Source: an uncultured Alphaproteobacteria bacterium
GTDB taxonomy: Bacteria; Pseudomonadota; Alphaproteobacteria; Rhodobacterales; Rhodobacteraceae
Reading direction: 5' to 3'
Length of the DNA stretch: 64,000 nucleotides
Assembly (NCBI GenBank): GCA_902537215.1
Contig: CACBAM010000008.1
Location: 30,582-94,581, forward strand
In this document: positions 19,403 to 28,762 of the stretch, one piece after another
How the letters are laid out: each line of letters begins with the position of its first letter
Numbering within the stretch: position 1 is the first letter of the stretch
Translations under genes and position numbers: made by a program
The notes under the pieces: generated by a model
Told to the model about the DNA's origin: nothing
The model's input: only the letters and a program-made list of their open reading frames with translations
Database searches by the model: none

Positions 19403-20099
19403 GCATTTCATTCTAGAGAATATCGATATGCACTATTCTGGTTCACAGATTTTATTTGATATTAATTTTAAAGCCGAAATTGGAAAGATAACAAGTGTGA
19501 TTGGGCCAAACGGAGTTGGGAAAACGGCGCTACTCAAAGTAATGTCAGGCTCGCATCCAATTTCAAAAGGAACTTACTACGCATTAGATAGTAATGTGAA
19601 CAACTTAAATCAGTATAATTTGGCAAGAAATGGCATTGCTTATGTTCCTCAGGGAAGAGAAATTTTTCCTTTATTATCCGTTAAAGAAAATTTAGAGATA
19701 GGTTTTTCTTGCCTTGAAAAAGAAAAAAGATTTATACCAAGACAGATATTTGAAATGTTCCCAGTCCTTTCCGATATGCTGAATAGAAGAGGGGGGGATT
19801 TATCTGGTGGTCAGCAACAGCAATTGGCAATTGCAAGAGCTTTAGTTACTAGACCAAGACTACTGCTACTTGATGAACCAACAGAGGGTATTCAGCCAAA
19901 TATTATCATGCAGATTGGAAAAGTTATCGGTTCTCTAAGAGAGGAAGGTTCAATAGCTATCGTTCTGGTAGAGCAGTATTTTGATTTTGCTTATGAATTG
20001 TCTGATTATACTTATGTGATGAAGCGAGGAAGATTTGTTCTTGAGGGAAAAACAAATAAATTAGAAAAAAAACAATTATTGGAAGCTGTTAGTTTATAG
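19392..20099 (+). CDS. urtE: Urea ABC transporter ATP-binding protein UrtE
   Basis: Second ATPase of the urea importer, 235 aa. Walker A is GPNGVGKTA near residue 38, the Q-loop region is YVPQGREIFPLLSVKENLEIG (UrtE-typical), the signature is LSGGQQQQLAIARAL, and Walker B is LLLLDEPTEGIQPN. The start is taken as the TTG at 19392, inside urtD, because the first beta strand (HFILENIDMHY) is needed; the next ATG would remove it. It is the last transporter gene and ends 33 bases before ureD. Confidence 0.92.
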   Translation: MDAKHFILENIDMHYSGSQILFDINFKAEIGKITSVIGPNGVGKTALLKVMSGSHPISKGTYYALDSNVNNLNQYNLARNGIAYVPQGREIFPLLSVKENLEIGFSCLEKEKRFIPRQIFEMFPVLSDMLNRRGGDLSGGQQQQLAIARALVTRPRLLLLDEPTEGIQPNIIMQIGKVIGSLREEGSIAIVLVEQYFDFAYELSDYTYVMKRGRFVLEGKTNKLEKKQLLEAVSL

Positions 20100-20132
20100 T
20101 ATTCTACTAAAGATATTTTTTTGAAGAGATAT

Positions 20133-20930
20133 ATGTATCAGCCACTTGAAAGAGCCACAGGCACACTAAGAGCTACAATAAGAGGTAGTAAGAATAGAAT
20201 TGGCGAACTATATCAGGAAGGATCGTCAAGGCTCTTTTTTCCTAAAAACTTTTCCAAAATGAAGGAGTGTGTTGTTATTAATACTGCCGGCGGTATTACA
20301 GGAGGTGATAAGTTTGAGTGTTCGATAGAAGCTGCTGAAGAAAGTTCGATTGTCGTAACGACACAGGCGTCGGAGAAAGTTTATAAAGCGAGCAATGGAT
20401 CAGCAGAGGTCGAAGCAACTTTTTTCGTACGTAAAAACAGTAAATTACTTTGGCTGCCACAAGATACTATTCTTTTTTCAAAAAGTGATCTCTCAAGAAA
20501 GATTACGATACATATCGAAGATAATTCAGAATTTCTTGCCTTTGATCAGATAGTTCTTGGTCGGTCTGCGATGGGAGAAAATATTAAAAAATCCAATTTT
20601 TATGATAACTGGAAAATTTTTAAGGGAGATAAACTGATATATTTTGACCAGTCAGGTTGGAAAGAAAGTGTCCCACTACATTGCGCCGGTTTAAAGGGTA
20701 TAAAGTCTTACGCGTCATTTTATTATGTAGGGGCTAAAGCATTGGCTTATGAACAAAAATTAAAAAATATGAAAAAAGATAATGAAAATGTATATTTTGG
20801 AAGCAGTCTAAGAAATGATTGCTTGCTAGTGCGAATGTTTGGATCAGATGCAAAAGCAATTAAAGATAGAGCTATACATCTACTATTGGAGATTTGGCAA
20901 GTAGATACACCTAACGTGTGGAAGGTATAA
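20133..20930 (+). CDS. ureD: Urease accessory protein UreD
   Basis: Scaffold protein for urease nickel-centre assembly, about 265 aa, which binds apo-urease together with UreF and UreG. The start is the ATG at 20133, preceded by GAAGAG; an in-frame TTG at 20121 would add four residues. UreD family features are VINTAGGITGGDKFE near residue 47, TTQASEKVYK near 77, and the WLPQDTILF segment near 107. It heads the urease genes directly after urtE, so transport and hydrolysis are likely co-transcribed. Confidence 0.92.
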   Translation: MYQPLERATGTLRATIRGSKNRIGELYQEGSSRLFFPKNFSKMKECVVINTAGGITGGDKFECSIEAAEESSIVVTTQASEKVYKASNGSAEVEATFFVRKNSKLLWLPQDTILFSKSDLSRKITIHIEDNSEFLAFDQIVLGRSAMGENIKKSNFYDNWKIFKGDKLIYFDQSGWKESVPLHCAGLKGIKSYASFYYVGAKALAYEQKLKNMKKDNENVYFGSSLRNDCLLVRMFGSDAKAIKDRAIHLLLEIWQVDTPNVWKV

Positions 20931-20945
20931 ATAAGGGAGATATAA

Positions 20946-21248
20946 ATGAATCTGTCACCTCGTGAAAAAGACAAACTAATGATAGCAGTGGCAGCTATGG
21001 TTGCAACTGACCGTAAAAATAGGGGAGTGAAACTAAACCATCCGGAGGCTATAGCTCTTATAACAAATTTTGTAATGGAGGGAGCAAGAGACGGTCGGTC
21101 CGTAGCGGATCTCATGTCAGCTGGAGGAACCATAATTTCCAAAGAGGATTGTATGGAGGGGGTAGCTGAAATGATACATGAGGTTCAAGTTGAAGCAACG
21201 TTCCCAGATGGGACTAAATTAGTGACAGTGCATCACCCAATCAGATAG
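20946..21248 (+). CDS. ureA: Urease gamma subunit
   Basis: Small structural subunit of urease, 100 aa, the standard length. It starts [17 protein letters not shown], with [10 protein letters not shown] near residue 38 and [20 protein letters not shown] at the end, all diagnostic of UreA. An AGGGAG ribosome-binding site precedes the ATG. It is separated from ureB by eight bases. Confidence 0.97.
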   Translation: MNLSPREKDKLMIAVAAMVATDRKNRGVKLNHPEAIALITNFVMEGARDGRSVADLMSAGGTIISKEDCMEGVAEMIHEVQVEATFPDGTKLVTVHHPIR

Positions 21249-21256
21249 AGGAAAAA

Positions 21257-21562
21257 ATGATACCAGGAGAAATAATTATATCAGACGAAGAGTTAGAGAT
21301 TAATTCAGGCTCAGAAGCTATAGAAGTGGAGGTGTCCAACACAGGAGACCGCCCTATTCAAGTAGGGAGTCATTATCACTTTTTTGAGACTAATGAAGCA
21401 TTAAAATTTTCCAGAGAGAAATCAAGAGGTATGAGGCTTGATATTATCTCTGGAACGGCGATACGATTTGAACCGGGCCAAACTAAAACTGTAAATCTAA
21501 TTTCTTTTCATGGGGATAGAAAAGTATACGGATTTAATAAAAAAATAATGGGTGATTTATAA
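21257..21562 (+). CDS. ureB: Urease beta subunit
   Basis: Structural subunit of urease, 101 aa. The opening [16 protein letters not shown], the [19 protein letters not shown] segment near residue 30 and the [13 protein letters not shown] segment near 72 are diagnostic. The stop overlaps the ureC ATG by one base (TAATG), which coordinates subunit production. Confidence 0.97.
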   Translation: MIPGEIIISDEELEINSGSEAIEVEVSNTGDRPIQVGSHYHFFETNEALKFSREKSRGMRLDIISGTAIRFEPGQTKTVNLISFHGDRKVYGFNKKIMGDL

Positions 21563-23271
21563 TGGCGCAGAAAGTTTCTAGAGAAAAGTATGCAAGCATT
21601 TTTGGGCCAACAACTGGAGACAGAGTAAGATTGGCTGACACTGAACTATTTGCAGAGGTTGAACACGACTACACTATATATGGTGAGGAGGTGAAGTTCG
21701 GTGGTGGCAAAGTCATAAGAGATGGAATGGGACAGAGCCAAGTGACAAGAGCAGATGGAGCAGTTGATTTAGTTGTAACTAATGCATTAGTAATCGATTA
21801 TTTAGGAATATACAAAGCAGATATCGGCGTAAAAAATGGAATAATCCACTCTATAGGAAAAGCTGGAAATCCAGACATTCAAAGTGGCGTGAATATAATA
21901 GTTGGTCCAGCAACAGAGGTCATCGCTGGGGAAGGAAAAATTTTGACGGCCGGTGGCATGGATGCTCATATTCATTTTATTTGCCCCCAACAAATTGAAG
22001 ACGCACTTCATTCGGGCCTCACTACAATGTTAGGAGGGGGAACTGGTCCTGCGCATGGAACGCTTGCAACCACATGCACGCCGGGTCCTTGGAACATTGG
22101 AAAAATGTTGCAATCAGCTGATGCCTTTCCAATGAATTTATCTTTCGCAGGGAAAGGGAACGCAAGTCTACCTGAGGCGCTAAGGGAACAAGTAAGGGCT
22201 GGCGCTTCTTCTCTAAAGCTCCACGAAGACTGGGGCACGACGCCAGGAGCTATCGATTGCTGTTTAAATGTAGCTGACGAATTGGATGTGCAAGTAATGA
22301 TTCATACCGATACACTCAATGAGAGTGGATTTGTGGAAAATACTATTAAAGCAATTGGTGGACGAACGATACATGCGTTCCATACTGAGGGAGCTGGAGG
22401 TGGACACGCGCCGGATATTATAAAGCTTGCTGGAGAAGAAAATGTTATTCCCTCCTCGACTAATCCGACAAGACCGTACACTATTAATACTATTGAAGAG
22501 CATTTGGATATGTTAATGGTATGTCATCACCTTGATAAATCTATACCTGAAGATGTTGCTTTTGCAGAAAGCAGGATTAGAAAAGAAACAATAGCAGCAG
22601 AAGATATACTTCATGATGTTGGTGCTATGTCTATTATTGCTTCCGATAGCCAAGCAATGGGCCGCGTGGGAGAAGTTATTATCCGAACATGGCAAACAGC
22701 TGACAAAATGAAAAAGCAGCGAGGAAGATTACCGGAGGAGAAGGGTGAGAATGATAATTTACGAATAAAAAGATATATAGCGAAATATACAATTAATCCA
22801 GCGATAGCACATGGTATGTCAAATCATATAGGCAGTATAGAAATTGGAAAAAGAGCTGACTTTGTTTTATGGAATACAGCTTTTTTTGGTGTAAAGCCTG
22901 AAATGGTACTGATAGGGGGTGTTATTACCTGTGCTCAAATGGGAGATCCCAACGCGTCTATCCCAACTCCTCAACCAGTATATAGCAGACCGATGTTTGG
23001 TGCGTATGGAAGGTCAATGGAGACAAACTCAATCATATTTGTTTCTCAATCGGCAAGTGAAAATAAAGTCCTAGATGAGCTTACCTTAAGGAAAAAAATT
23101 GTTCCTATAGAGAATACAAGAAGCATATCTAAAAAAAGTATGAAGCTAAACGATCTATGTCCAGAGATTGAGGTGGATCCTGAAACTTATGAGGTACGGC
23201 TAAATGGAGAATTAATTACTTGTGAGCCTGCTAAAGAATTACCTATGGCACAGAGATATTTTTTATATTGA
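21562..23271 (+). CDS. ureC: Urease alpha subunit (catalytic)
   Basis: Catalytic subunit that hydrolyses urea to ammonia and carbamate at a dinickel centre, 569 aa, the usual length. Nickel ligands are present: the HIHF histidines near residue 136, the carbamylated lysine in [10 protein letters not shown] near 218, histidines in [10 protein letters not shown] and [16 protein letters not shown], and the aspartate in [12 protein letters not shown] near 361. The active-site flap histidine is in MVCHHLD near 322. The enzyme looks fully functional. It ends one base before the ureE ATG region. Confidence 0.98.
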   Translation: MAQKVSREKYASIFGPTTGDRVRLADTELFAEVEHDYTIYGEEVKFGGGKVIRDGMGQSQVTRADGAVDLVVTNALVIDYLGIYKADIGVKNGIIHSIGKAGNPDIQSGVNIIVGPATEVIAGEGKILTAGGMDAHIHFICPQQIEDALHSGLTTMLGGGTGPAHGTLATTCTPGPWNIGKMLQSADAFPMNLSFAGKGNASLPEALREQVRAGASSLKLHEDWGTTPGAIDCCLNVADELDVQVMIHTDTLNESGFVENTIKAIGGRTIHAFHTEGAGGGHAPDIIKLAGEENVIPSSTNPTRPYTINTIEEHLDMLMVCHHLDKSIPEDVAFAESRIRKETIAAEDILHDVGAMSIIASDSQAMGRVGEVIIRTWQTADKMKKQRGRLPEEKGENDNLRIKRYIAKYTINPAIAHGMSNHIGSIEIGKRADFVLWNTAFFGVKPEMVLIGGVITCAQMGDPNASIPTPQPVYSRPMFGAYGRSMETNSIIFVSQSASENKVLDELTLRKKIVPIENTRSISKKSMKLNDLCPEIEVDPETYEVRLNGELITCEPAKELPMAQRYFLY

Positions 23272-23272
23272 T

Positions 23273-23719
23273 ATGGATATAGTAGAAGAAGTTACAGATC
23301 AAAGTTTGGGGTTTGATGATACTATTTCTTTAGATTTTGATGCACGATTTAAACGAAAAATAAAGCTTGTTTCGGACAGTGGGTATGAGTTCTTTTTATC
23401 ATTAGATAAAGCGACTGAATTACCAGTTAATGGTACATTAATTTTAAAAAGTAAAAAAAAGATAAAAGTATTAGCTGCTAAAGAGGCACTTATGCGTATA
23501 GAAACTGAAAACACGATCGATCTAATGAAAGCTATATGGCACATTGGCAATCGGCATTTAAATTGTGCTATCAGTAAGGAAGCTGTGATATTAAGAGAAG
23601 ATAAGGTAATTGCAGATATGCTTGAAAAACTAAACTGTAAAGTTTCATATTTTCAGGATTGCTTCACCCCTCTCTCAGGCGCTTATGGGGTAGGCCGAAC
23701 TTTTACCCATACCCACTAA
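23273..23719 (+). CDS. ureE: Urease accessory protein UreE (nickel chaperone)
   Basis: Delivers nickel to UreG and the urease centre, about 148 aa. The frame is open further upstream within ureC, but the ATG at 23273, one base after the ureC stop, gives the normal family length. The UreE core motif GNRHLNCAI near residue 95 is intact, and the C-terminus ends in a short histidine-bearing tail, THTH. Long polyhistidine tails seen in some UreE proteins are missing. Confidence 0.92.
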   Translation: MDIVEEVTDQSLGFDDTISLDFDARFKRKIKLVSDSGYEFFLSLDKATELPVNGTLILKSKKKIKVLAAKEALMRIETENTIDLMKAIWHIGNRHLNCAISKEAVILREDKVIADMLEKLNCKVSYFQDCFTPLSGAYGVGRTFTHTH

Positions 23720-23733
23720 TTATTTGAAGTATC

Positions 23734-24360
23734 ATGTATAGTAAAAACCAATTAATGTTTCAATGGCTCTCACCAAGCTTTCCTACTGGGAGCTTTAATT
23801 TCTCGCAGGGGCTTGAGTATGCTGTTAGTCAATCGATGGTTAAAAATGAAGCCGATTTAGTTGTGTGGATTGAAAATAATTTAGAAAATGGTTTTTTAAG
23901 AAATGACGCAATATTCTTAAAGCTGGCTTATCAAATCTCGACAGATAAAGATTTAGATGATTTAACGGAATTATGTTTGGCTTTTTCTTGTTCTGCCGCA
24001 AAACTTAATGAGCAAGTTATGACCGGAGATAATTTCGCCAAAGCTAGCGAAACACCCTTGGGTCTTCCCTATCCTATTGCCCTTGGCACCGCAGCGAAAA
24101 AACATAAATTAAAACTAGAGGAATTAGTGCCTTTATTCTTGCAATCGAATATAAGTAATTTGATTGCGGCTGCTCAGCGCCTTCTGCCTTTAGGCCATAA
24201 AAGATCAACAAACATTTTGAAAAATCTTTTCGAAAAAATTAATGAGATATCACGAAAAGTGCTTATATCGGGGGATAAGGATTTATTTTCCTCTTGTTAT
24301 TTGACCGATACGTGCACACTATTGCATGAGGAATTTCAAGGAAAAGTATTTAAGTCATAG
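23734..24360 (+). CDS. ureF: Urease accessory protein UreF
   Basis: All-helical activator of the UreDFG assembly complex, 208 aa. It shows the UreF opening WLSPSFPTGSFNFSQGLEYAV at residues 11-31, the ALGTAAKKHKL segment near 118 and AAAQRLLPLGH near 147. The gene lies between ureE and ureG with short gaps (14 and 12 bases), in the standard order. Confidence 0.93.
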   Translation: MYSKNQLMFQWLSPSFPTGSFNFSQGLEYAVSQSMVKNEADLVVWIENNLENGFLRNDAIFLKLAYQISTDKDLDDLTELCLAFSCSAAKLNEQVMTGDNFAKASETPLGLPYPIALGTAAKKHKLKLEELVPLFLQSNISNLIAAAQRLLPLGHKRSTNILKNLFEKINEISRKVLISGDKDLFSSCYLTDTCTLLHEEFQGKVFKS

Positions 24361-24372
24361 GGGAGTTTTGAG

Positions 24373-24981
24373 ATGGGAGATGCCTTTAGAGTTGGTCTCG
24401 GTGGACCGGTTGGGGCTGGTAAAACTAGCCTTACAGCTAGTTTATGTAAGGTCTTTTCAGACTCCCTATCAATGGCTGTCATTACAAATGACATATACAC
24501 TAAAGAGGATGCTGAAATATTAATGAAAAAACAAGTGATCAACTCGGAAAGGATTTTAGCAGTAGAAACGGGTGGATGTCCCCATACAGCAATTAGAGAG
24601 GACGCGTCTATTAACCTGCAAGCAGTAGATAAGCTGTCTGAAAAATTTCCTGATCTGGATCTTATCTTATTGGAAAGTGGAGGAGATAACCTTTCGGCCA
24701 CCTTCAGTCCAGAACTGGTAGATTATACGATCTTTATGATAGATGTCTGTATGGGAGAAGAAATACCACGAAAGGGGGGGCCTGCAATAATGAGATCCGA
24801 CCTTTTAATAATTAATAAAATTGATTTGGCGGAATATGTGGATGTTTCAGTAGACCAAATGCTTCAAGATGCTATTGCTAAAAGAAATGGTAAACCTGTC
24901 TTGCTCACAAATTTGAAGCAGGAAAAAGGTGTGGACGCTGTAAAAGGTGAGATTATGAAAATGGGAAATCTTAAAGCGTGA
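24373..24981 (+). CDS. ureG: Urease accessory GTPase UreG
   Basis: SIMIBI-class GTPase that couples GTP hydrolysis to nickel insertion, 202 aa. The P-loop GPVGAGKTS starts at residue 10. The nickel-binding CPH motif is present in [12 protein letters not shown] near 66, and [17 protein letters not shown] and the NKIDLAE specificity motif follow. It overlaps the next gene by four bases (GTGA), which is unusual because that gene is not urease-related. Confidence 0.97.
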   Translation: MGDAFRVGLGGPVGAGKTSLTASLCKVFSDSLSMAVITNDIYTKEDAEILMKKQVINSERILAVETGGCPHTAIREDASINLQAVDKLSEKFPDLDLILLESGGDNLSATFSPELVDYTIFMIDVCMGEEIPRKGGPAIMRSDLLIINKIDLAEYVDVSVDQMLQDAIAKRNGKPVLLTNLKQEKGVDAVKGEIMKMGNLKA

Positions 24982-25793
24982 AAAATAAATTTAAAGAAAT
25001 TGAAGTAAATATCAATACTCAAGGCGTGTGTGAGATTACTTTGAATAGACCCGATAAGCATAACGCTATGAATAGAAAAATGATTGATGAGTTGGAAGAA
25101 GTTGGGCAGTATTTAAAATCGCAGGACAGTGTTCGAGTAGTTTTTCTTCAAGCAAATGGGAAAACATTTTGTGCTGGAGGAGATTTAAATTGGATGAAAG
25201 AGCAAGAAAAAAAATCCAAAGAAGGAAAATTGGTTGAGGCTAGAGCGCTAGCAAAAATGTTGGCAACAATGAATAGTTTACCAATGCCATTGATTTCCAT
25301 CGTCTATGGAAGTGCATTTGGTGGAGGCCTAGGACTAATCTCCGTATCTGACACAGTAATTGTTTCGCAAGCTTCAAAGTTTGGCCTTACAGAAACAAGG
25401 CTAGGGTTGATCCCCGCGACAATTGGACCATTCGTAATTAAGAAATTAGGAGAAAGTTACGGTCGTAACGTATTTTTCAGTGGTAAGATTTTTGATTCTG
25501 AATTGGCCTATAAGATGGGTCTTATTCATTATGTTTGTAATGATAAAAAAGAAATTCAGTCATTAAAATTGCAGGAAATCGATAACATATTAAAATGTTC
25601 ACCGGACGCAATTAAAAAATCAAAAGAGCTATTGAAGAGTCTTACAGGGGAGAAAGCAGAAGATTTTTTTGAGATAACAACAAATATTCTTGCGAGCAGT
25701 TGGGAGTCGGAGGAGGGTAAACAGGGTATTAAGGCTTTTTTTGAAAAGAAACCTGCGCCTTGGGTAAAAAAAGGAGAGAGTTATGGACAATAG
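24978..25793 (+). CDS. liuC: Enoyl-CoA hydratase family protein, likely methylglutaconyl-CoA hydratase
   Basis: Crotonase-fold protein, 271 aa, GTG start overlapping ureG by four bases. It has the opening [14 protein letters not shown], the oxyanion-hole segments [13 protein letters not shown] near residue 62 and [15 protein letters not shown] near 110, and [19 protein letters not shown] with the catalytic glutamate. DLNWMK and LGLIPATI are typical of methylglutaconyl-CoA hydratases (LiuC/AUH). That activity is the one step missing between mccAB and mvaB in the leucine operon 11 kb upstream. The assignment is therefore family plus pathway-gap reasoning. Confidence 0.8.
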   Translation: MKNKFKEIEVNINTQGVCEITLNRPDKHNAMNRKMIDELEEVGQYLKSQDSVRVVFLQANGKTFCAGGDLNWMKEQEKKSKEGKLVEARALAKMLATMNSLPMPLISIVYGSAFGGGLGLISVSDTVIVSQASKFGLTETRLGLIPATIGPFVIKKLGESYGRNVFFSGKIFDSELAYKMGLIHYVCNDKKEIQSLKLQEIDNILKCSPDAIKKSKELLKSLTGEKAEDFFEITTNILASSWESEEGKQGIKAFFEKKPAPWVKKGESYGQ

Positions 25794-26352
25794 ACCTATT
25801 AGCAGATCGTCGATACCAAATTTGGAGGATTTACCAGAGGACGTGAAAACGAAGATTCAGTCAGTGCAAGAAAAGACAGGCTTTGTACCAAATGTCTTTA
25901 TGATAATGGCGAGAAAACCTGATGAGTTTAGAGGTTTTTGTACCTACTACGATGCTATTATGGAGACAGAATGTAATATAACTAAAGCCGAATTGGAGAT
26001 GATCGTTGTGGCTACCTCCGCACAAAATGATTGTCTTTATTGTGTAGTTTCCCATGGAGCGGTTTTGAGAATAAGATCCAAAGATAAAAATATTTCAGAC
26101 CAAATAGCTATAAACTATAAAAAGAGTAAAATAACTGAGAGACAACGTGCTATGCTTGATTTTGCCGTGAAAGTAGCAAAGGAGTCGCAGAGCATAAATG
26201 ACTCTGATTTTAAAATTTTAGAAAGTTTTGGTTTTGATATTGAAGACGCGTGGCGAATAGCCTCAGTTGCGTCTTTCTTCGCTATGAGTAATCGACTAGC
26301 TAACACATTTTCAATGTTACCTAATGAGGAATTCTATGCTATGGGCCGATAA
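25783..26352 (+). CDS. AhpD-like peroxidase-related protein
   Basis: Small helical protein of the carboxymuconolactone decarboxylase/AhpD superfamily, 189 aa, resembling the uncharacterised peroxidase-related enzymes. The redox motif CLYC followed by VVSHG, near residue 84, has the catalytic Cys-x-x-Cys and the histidine five residues on. It may reduce hydroperoxides or act as a redox-stress protein. It overlaps the hydratase gene by 11 bases and is the last gene of the plus-strand block. It faces the carnitine genes convergently across 28 bases. Confidence 0.8.
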   Translation: MDNRPISRSSIPNLEDLPEDVKTKIQSVQEKTGFVPNVFMIMARKPDEFRGFCTYYDAIMETECNITKAELEMIVVATSAQNDCLYCVVSHGAVLRIRSKDKNISDQIAINYKKSKITERQRAMLDFAVKVAKESQSINDSDFKILESFGFDIEDAWRIASVASFFAMSNRLANTFSMLPNEEFYAMGR

Positions 26353-26380
26353 AAACTTTGGTAACTATTTTGTAAAAGTA

Positions 26381-27847
26381 CTAAACAATTATTTTCGGCT
26401 CTGATGGAACACTTGTTTCTTGATGTTGATTTTGAAGTTCTATCAATTTGTCGATAAGAGGTTTACTTGCTGGACAAGTTTTTCTAGTTTTTAAAGAAAC
26501 GTGTAGAAGAAGATGTTCACCGGTAGCAAAAAGTTCTCCTTCTTTATTTCTCAACATATGAAAAACATGCAGTTTTTTCTCAGTTCCTTTTATAACTTTA
26601 GTTTCTATATATATTTCTTGCCCTACTTTAAGCTCGTTTAGGTGCCTAATATTTGTCTCAACTGTAAAGTAGGAATTGCCAGCTTCGATATAGGCTTTAT
26701 CACAGCCTATATGGAGCATCACAGCATCTGATGCATCACCAAAACAGTTTAGATAGCGATATTCTGTCATATGACCATTATAATCTGCCCATTCAGGAGG
26801 TATCGTTTTTGTATAGGTAATTAGCAGGTCACTACTTATTTTTCCACTAGCTTTTTCTGCCTCTTTTGATTGTTCATCGAAAAGATCTTTTTCATAGCTC
26901 GCTAATGTTCGTCCAGATCCCCAACGGTTGTTGCGAAGAGCTTTCTGTAATTCAACCAAGTTTTTGTCCCTAATATCTTCTAACTCGGAGATGCTATACA
27001 TATCTGATTGAGCATCTGATTGAGAACAAATTTTATCTATTAAATCAGAATTAAACTCTGGTACATCTGTCAATCTGGACCAAGGCCATTTTAGCGCAGG
27101 ACCAAATTGATCAAGGAAATGACGCATGCCTTGATCTCCTCCAGCAATACGGTAACTTTCAAATATTCCCATTTGCGCAAATCGTATTCCAAAGCTAGAC
27201 GTGATAATATTGTCTAGCTCTTTAGTCGTGCAAATATCATCTTTTATAAGCCACAATGCTTCGCGCCACATCGCCTCTAACATCCTGTCAGCGACAAAAG
27301 CATCTATTTCTTTTTTGATTATTATAGGTACCATTCCTATGTATTCCAATAAATGATGCACATCATCAACGATATTCTGATCTCTTTCTTGACCTGGAAC
27401 TACCTCGACCAAAGGCATCAGATACACCGGGTTGAAAGGGTGTGTAACAAGCAAATTCTGAGGATTTTTCATATGCTTTTGAAGGTCAGTGGGCTTGAAA
27501 CCTGAAGTAGACGACAAAATAATTGAATTATTTGAAATCTGCTCAATTTCTTTGTAAAGGCTATGCTTCAATTGTAAATTTTCCGGAACACTTTCAATTA
27601 TATAAGTGGACGTTTTTAGAGCACCTTCCAAAGATTTTTCAAAAGTAAGACTGCCCATTTCTCTTAAAGGGGCCTTTGTTAATTGAGAGAAATATTTTTT
27701 AGCCCTTTCAACGGACAGTCGTGTCCTATTGTAGCTTTCTGGGCGCTTATCAAAAACGTTTACATTTATTCCATTAACTAATAAGCGGGCAGCCCAACCA
27801 GACCCTATTACGCCAGCTCCTATGCATGTCACACTTAAATTTTTCAT
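26381..27847 (-). CDS. L-carnitine dehydrogenase fused to a betainyl-CoA thioesterase domain
   Basis: Two-domain protein, 488 aa. Residues 1 to about 320 form a 3-hydroxyacyl-CoA dehydrogenase-type NAD enzyme (GAGVIGSGWAARLL at residues 11-24, SSTSGFKPTDL, VTHPFNPVYLMPLVEVVPG near 134). Residues from about 350 form a hotdog thioesterase (IPPEWADYNGHMTEYRYL). This fusion is characteristic of carnitine 3-dehydrogenase carrying the downstream betainyl-CoA thioesterase. The enzyme would oxidise L-carnitine to 3-dehydrocarnitine and, after cleavage by the neighbouring BKACE enzyme, release glycine betaine from betainyl-CoA. It lies two bases after the BKACE gene and is last in its operon. Confidence 0.88.
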   Translation of the reverse strand: MKNLSVTCIGAGVIGSGWAARLLVNGINVNVFDKRPESYNRTRLSVERAKKYFSQLTKAPLREMGSLTFEKSLEGALKTSTYIIESVPENLQLKHSLYKEIEQISNNSIILSSTSGFKPTDLQKHMKNPQNLLVTHPFNPVYLMPLVEVVPGQERDQNIVDDVHHLLEYIGMVPIIIKKEIDAFVADRMLEAMWREALWLIKDDICTTKELDNIITSSFGIRFAQMGIFESYRIAGGDQGMRHFLDQFGPALKWPWSRLTDVPEFNSDLIDKICSQSDAQSDMYSISELEDIRDKNLVELQKALRNNRWGSGRTLASYEKDLFDEQSKEAEKASGKISSDLLITYTKTIPPEWADYNGHMTEYRYLNCFGDASDAVMLHIGCDKAYIEAGNSYFTVETNIRHLNELKVGQEIYIETKVIKGTEKKLHVFHMLRNKEGELFATGEHLLLHVSLKTRKTCPASKPLIDKLIELQNQHQETSVPSEPKIIV

Positions 27848-27849
27848 AA

Positions 27850-28755
27850 TTATTGTTTTTTCAAACGAAGCTTGTCACGAACTTCTTTTGCTGACATGAC
27901 CTTACTGCCGGAGTTTTCGATAACATTTACGGCTTTTTCAACCAACTGGTAATTCTTTGCTAACCGTCCTTTTTCCAACCAAATATTATCTTCCAACCCC
28001 ACTCTGACATTTCCTCCTGCCAGGGTGGCCATTGCAACATAAGGGATCTGAAATTGCCCTATGGAAAATGCAGACCAACTCCAGTCCTTTGGAATATTAT
28101 TCACTAAAGACATAAACGTATTTATATCATTTGGTGCGCCCCAGGGTATACCCATACAAAGCTGTAAAAGAACGGGATCTTTTATCAGACCTTCGTTCAC
28201 AAGTTTTTTTGCCAGCCACAGATGTCCTGTATCAAAAACTTCAATCTCAGGAAGAATACCTAAATTGGTGATCTTTGAAGCCATCGCCATTAGCATTCCC
28301 GGCGTGTTGGTCATTACATAGTTATCCTCAGCAAAATTCATTGTGCCACAATCTAAAGTGCAGATTTCTGGCTTACATGTAACAAGATGCTTTATTCTTT
28401 CCGATGCCCCTATCATATCTGTTTCTGGTTCTTTAAGTGGCAGTGGGTTTTCAGCATCGAGACCAAGGTAAATATCGCCTCCCATTCCGGTAGTTAAGTT
28501 CAAAACGACGTCCGTTTTGGAGTCTCTAATCCTTTTTGTTACTTCTTCATAGAGATCAACCCGACGACTTGGTATACCGGTATCGGGATCTCTTACATGA
28601 CAATGTACAATAGCCGCTCCAGCTTTAGCGGCTTCAATGGCACTATCTGCAATTTCTTTTGGCGACCTTGGTACTTCTCGACTTTTATCTTGTGAACTAC
28701 CAGAACCAGTCACAGCACAGGTAATAAAGACATTTTTATTAATAGACAGAGCCAT
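27850..28755 (-). CDS. Beta-keto acid cleavage enzyme (dehydrocarnitine cleavage type)
   Basis: Zinc-dependent BKACE (formerly DUF849) protein, 301 aa. These enzymes condense a beta-keto acid with acetyl-CoA and split it to acetoacetate plus a new acyl-CoA. The zinc motif is HCHVRDPDTG near residue 51, and the conserved glutamate lies in RVGLEDNIW near 251. Beside a carnitine dehydrogenase-thioesterase fusion, the likely substrate is 3-dehydrocarnitine, giving betainyl-CoA and acetoacetate. The neighbours make this the carnitine-to-betaine route, but the substrate is inferred from context. Confidence 0.88.
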   Translation of the reverse strand: MALSINKNVFITCAVTGSGSSQDKSREVPRSPKEIADSAIEAAKAGAAIVHCHVRDPDTGIPSRRVDLYEEVTKRIRDSKTDVVLNLTTGMGGDIYLGLDAENPLPLKEPETDMIGASERIKHLVTCKPEICTLDCGTMNFAEDNYVMTNTPGMLMAMASKITNLGILPEIEVFDTGHLWLAKKLVNEGLIKDPVLLQLCMGIPWGAPNDINTFMSLVNNIPKDWSWSAFSIGQFQIPYVAMATLAGGNVRVGLEDNIWLEKGRLAKNYQLVEKAVNVIENSGSKVMSAKEVRDKLRLKKQ

Positions 28756-28762
28756 TCTTACC

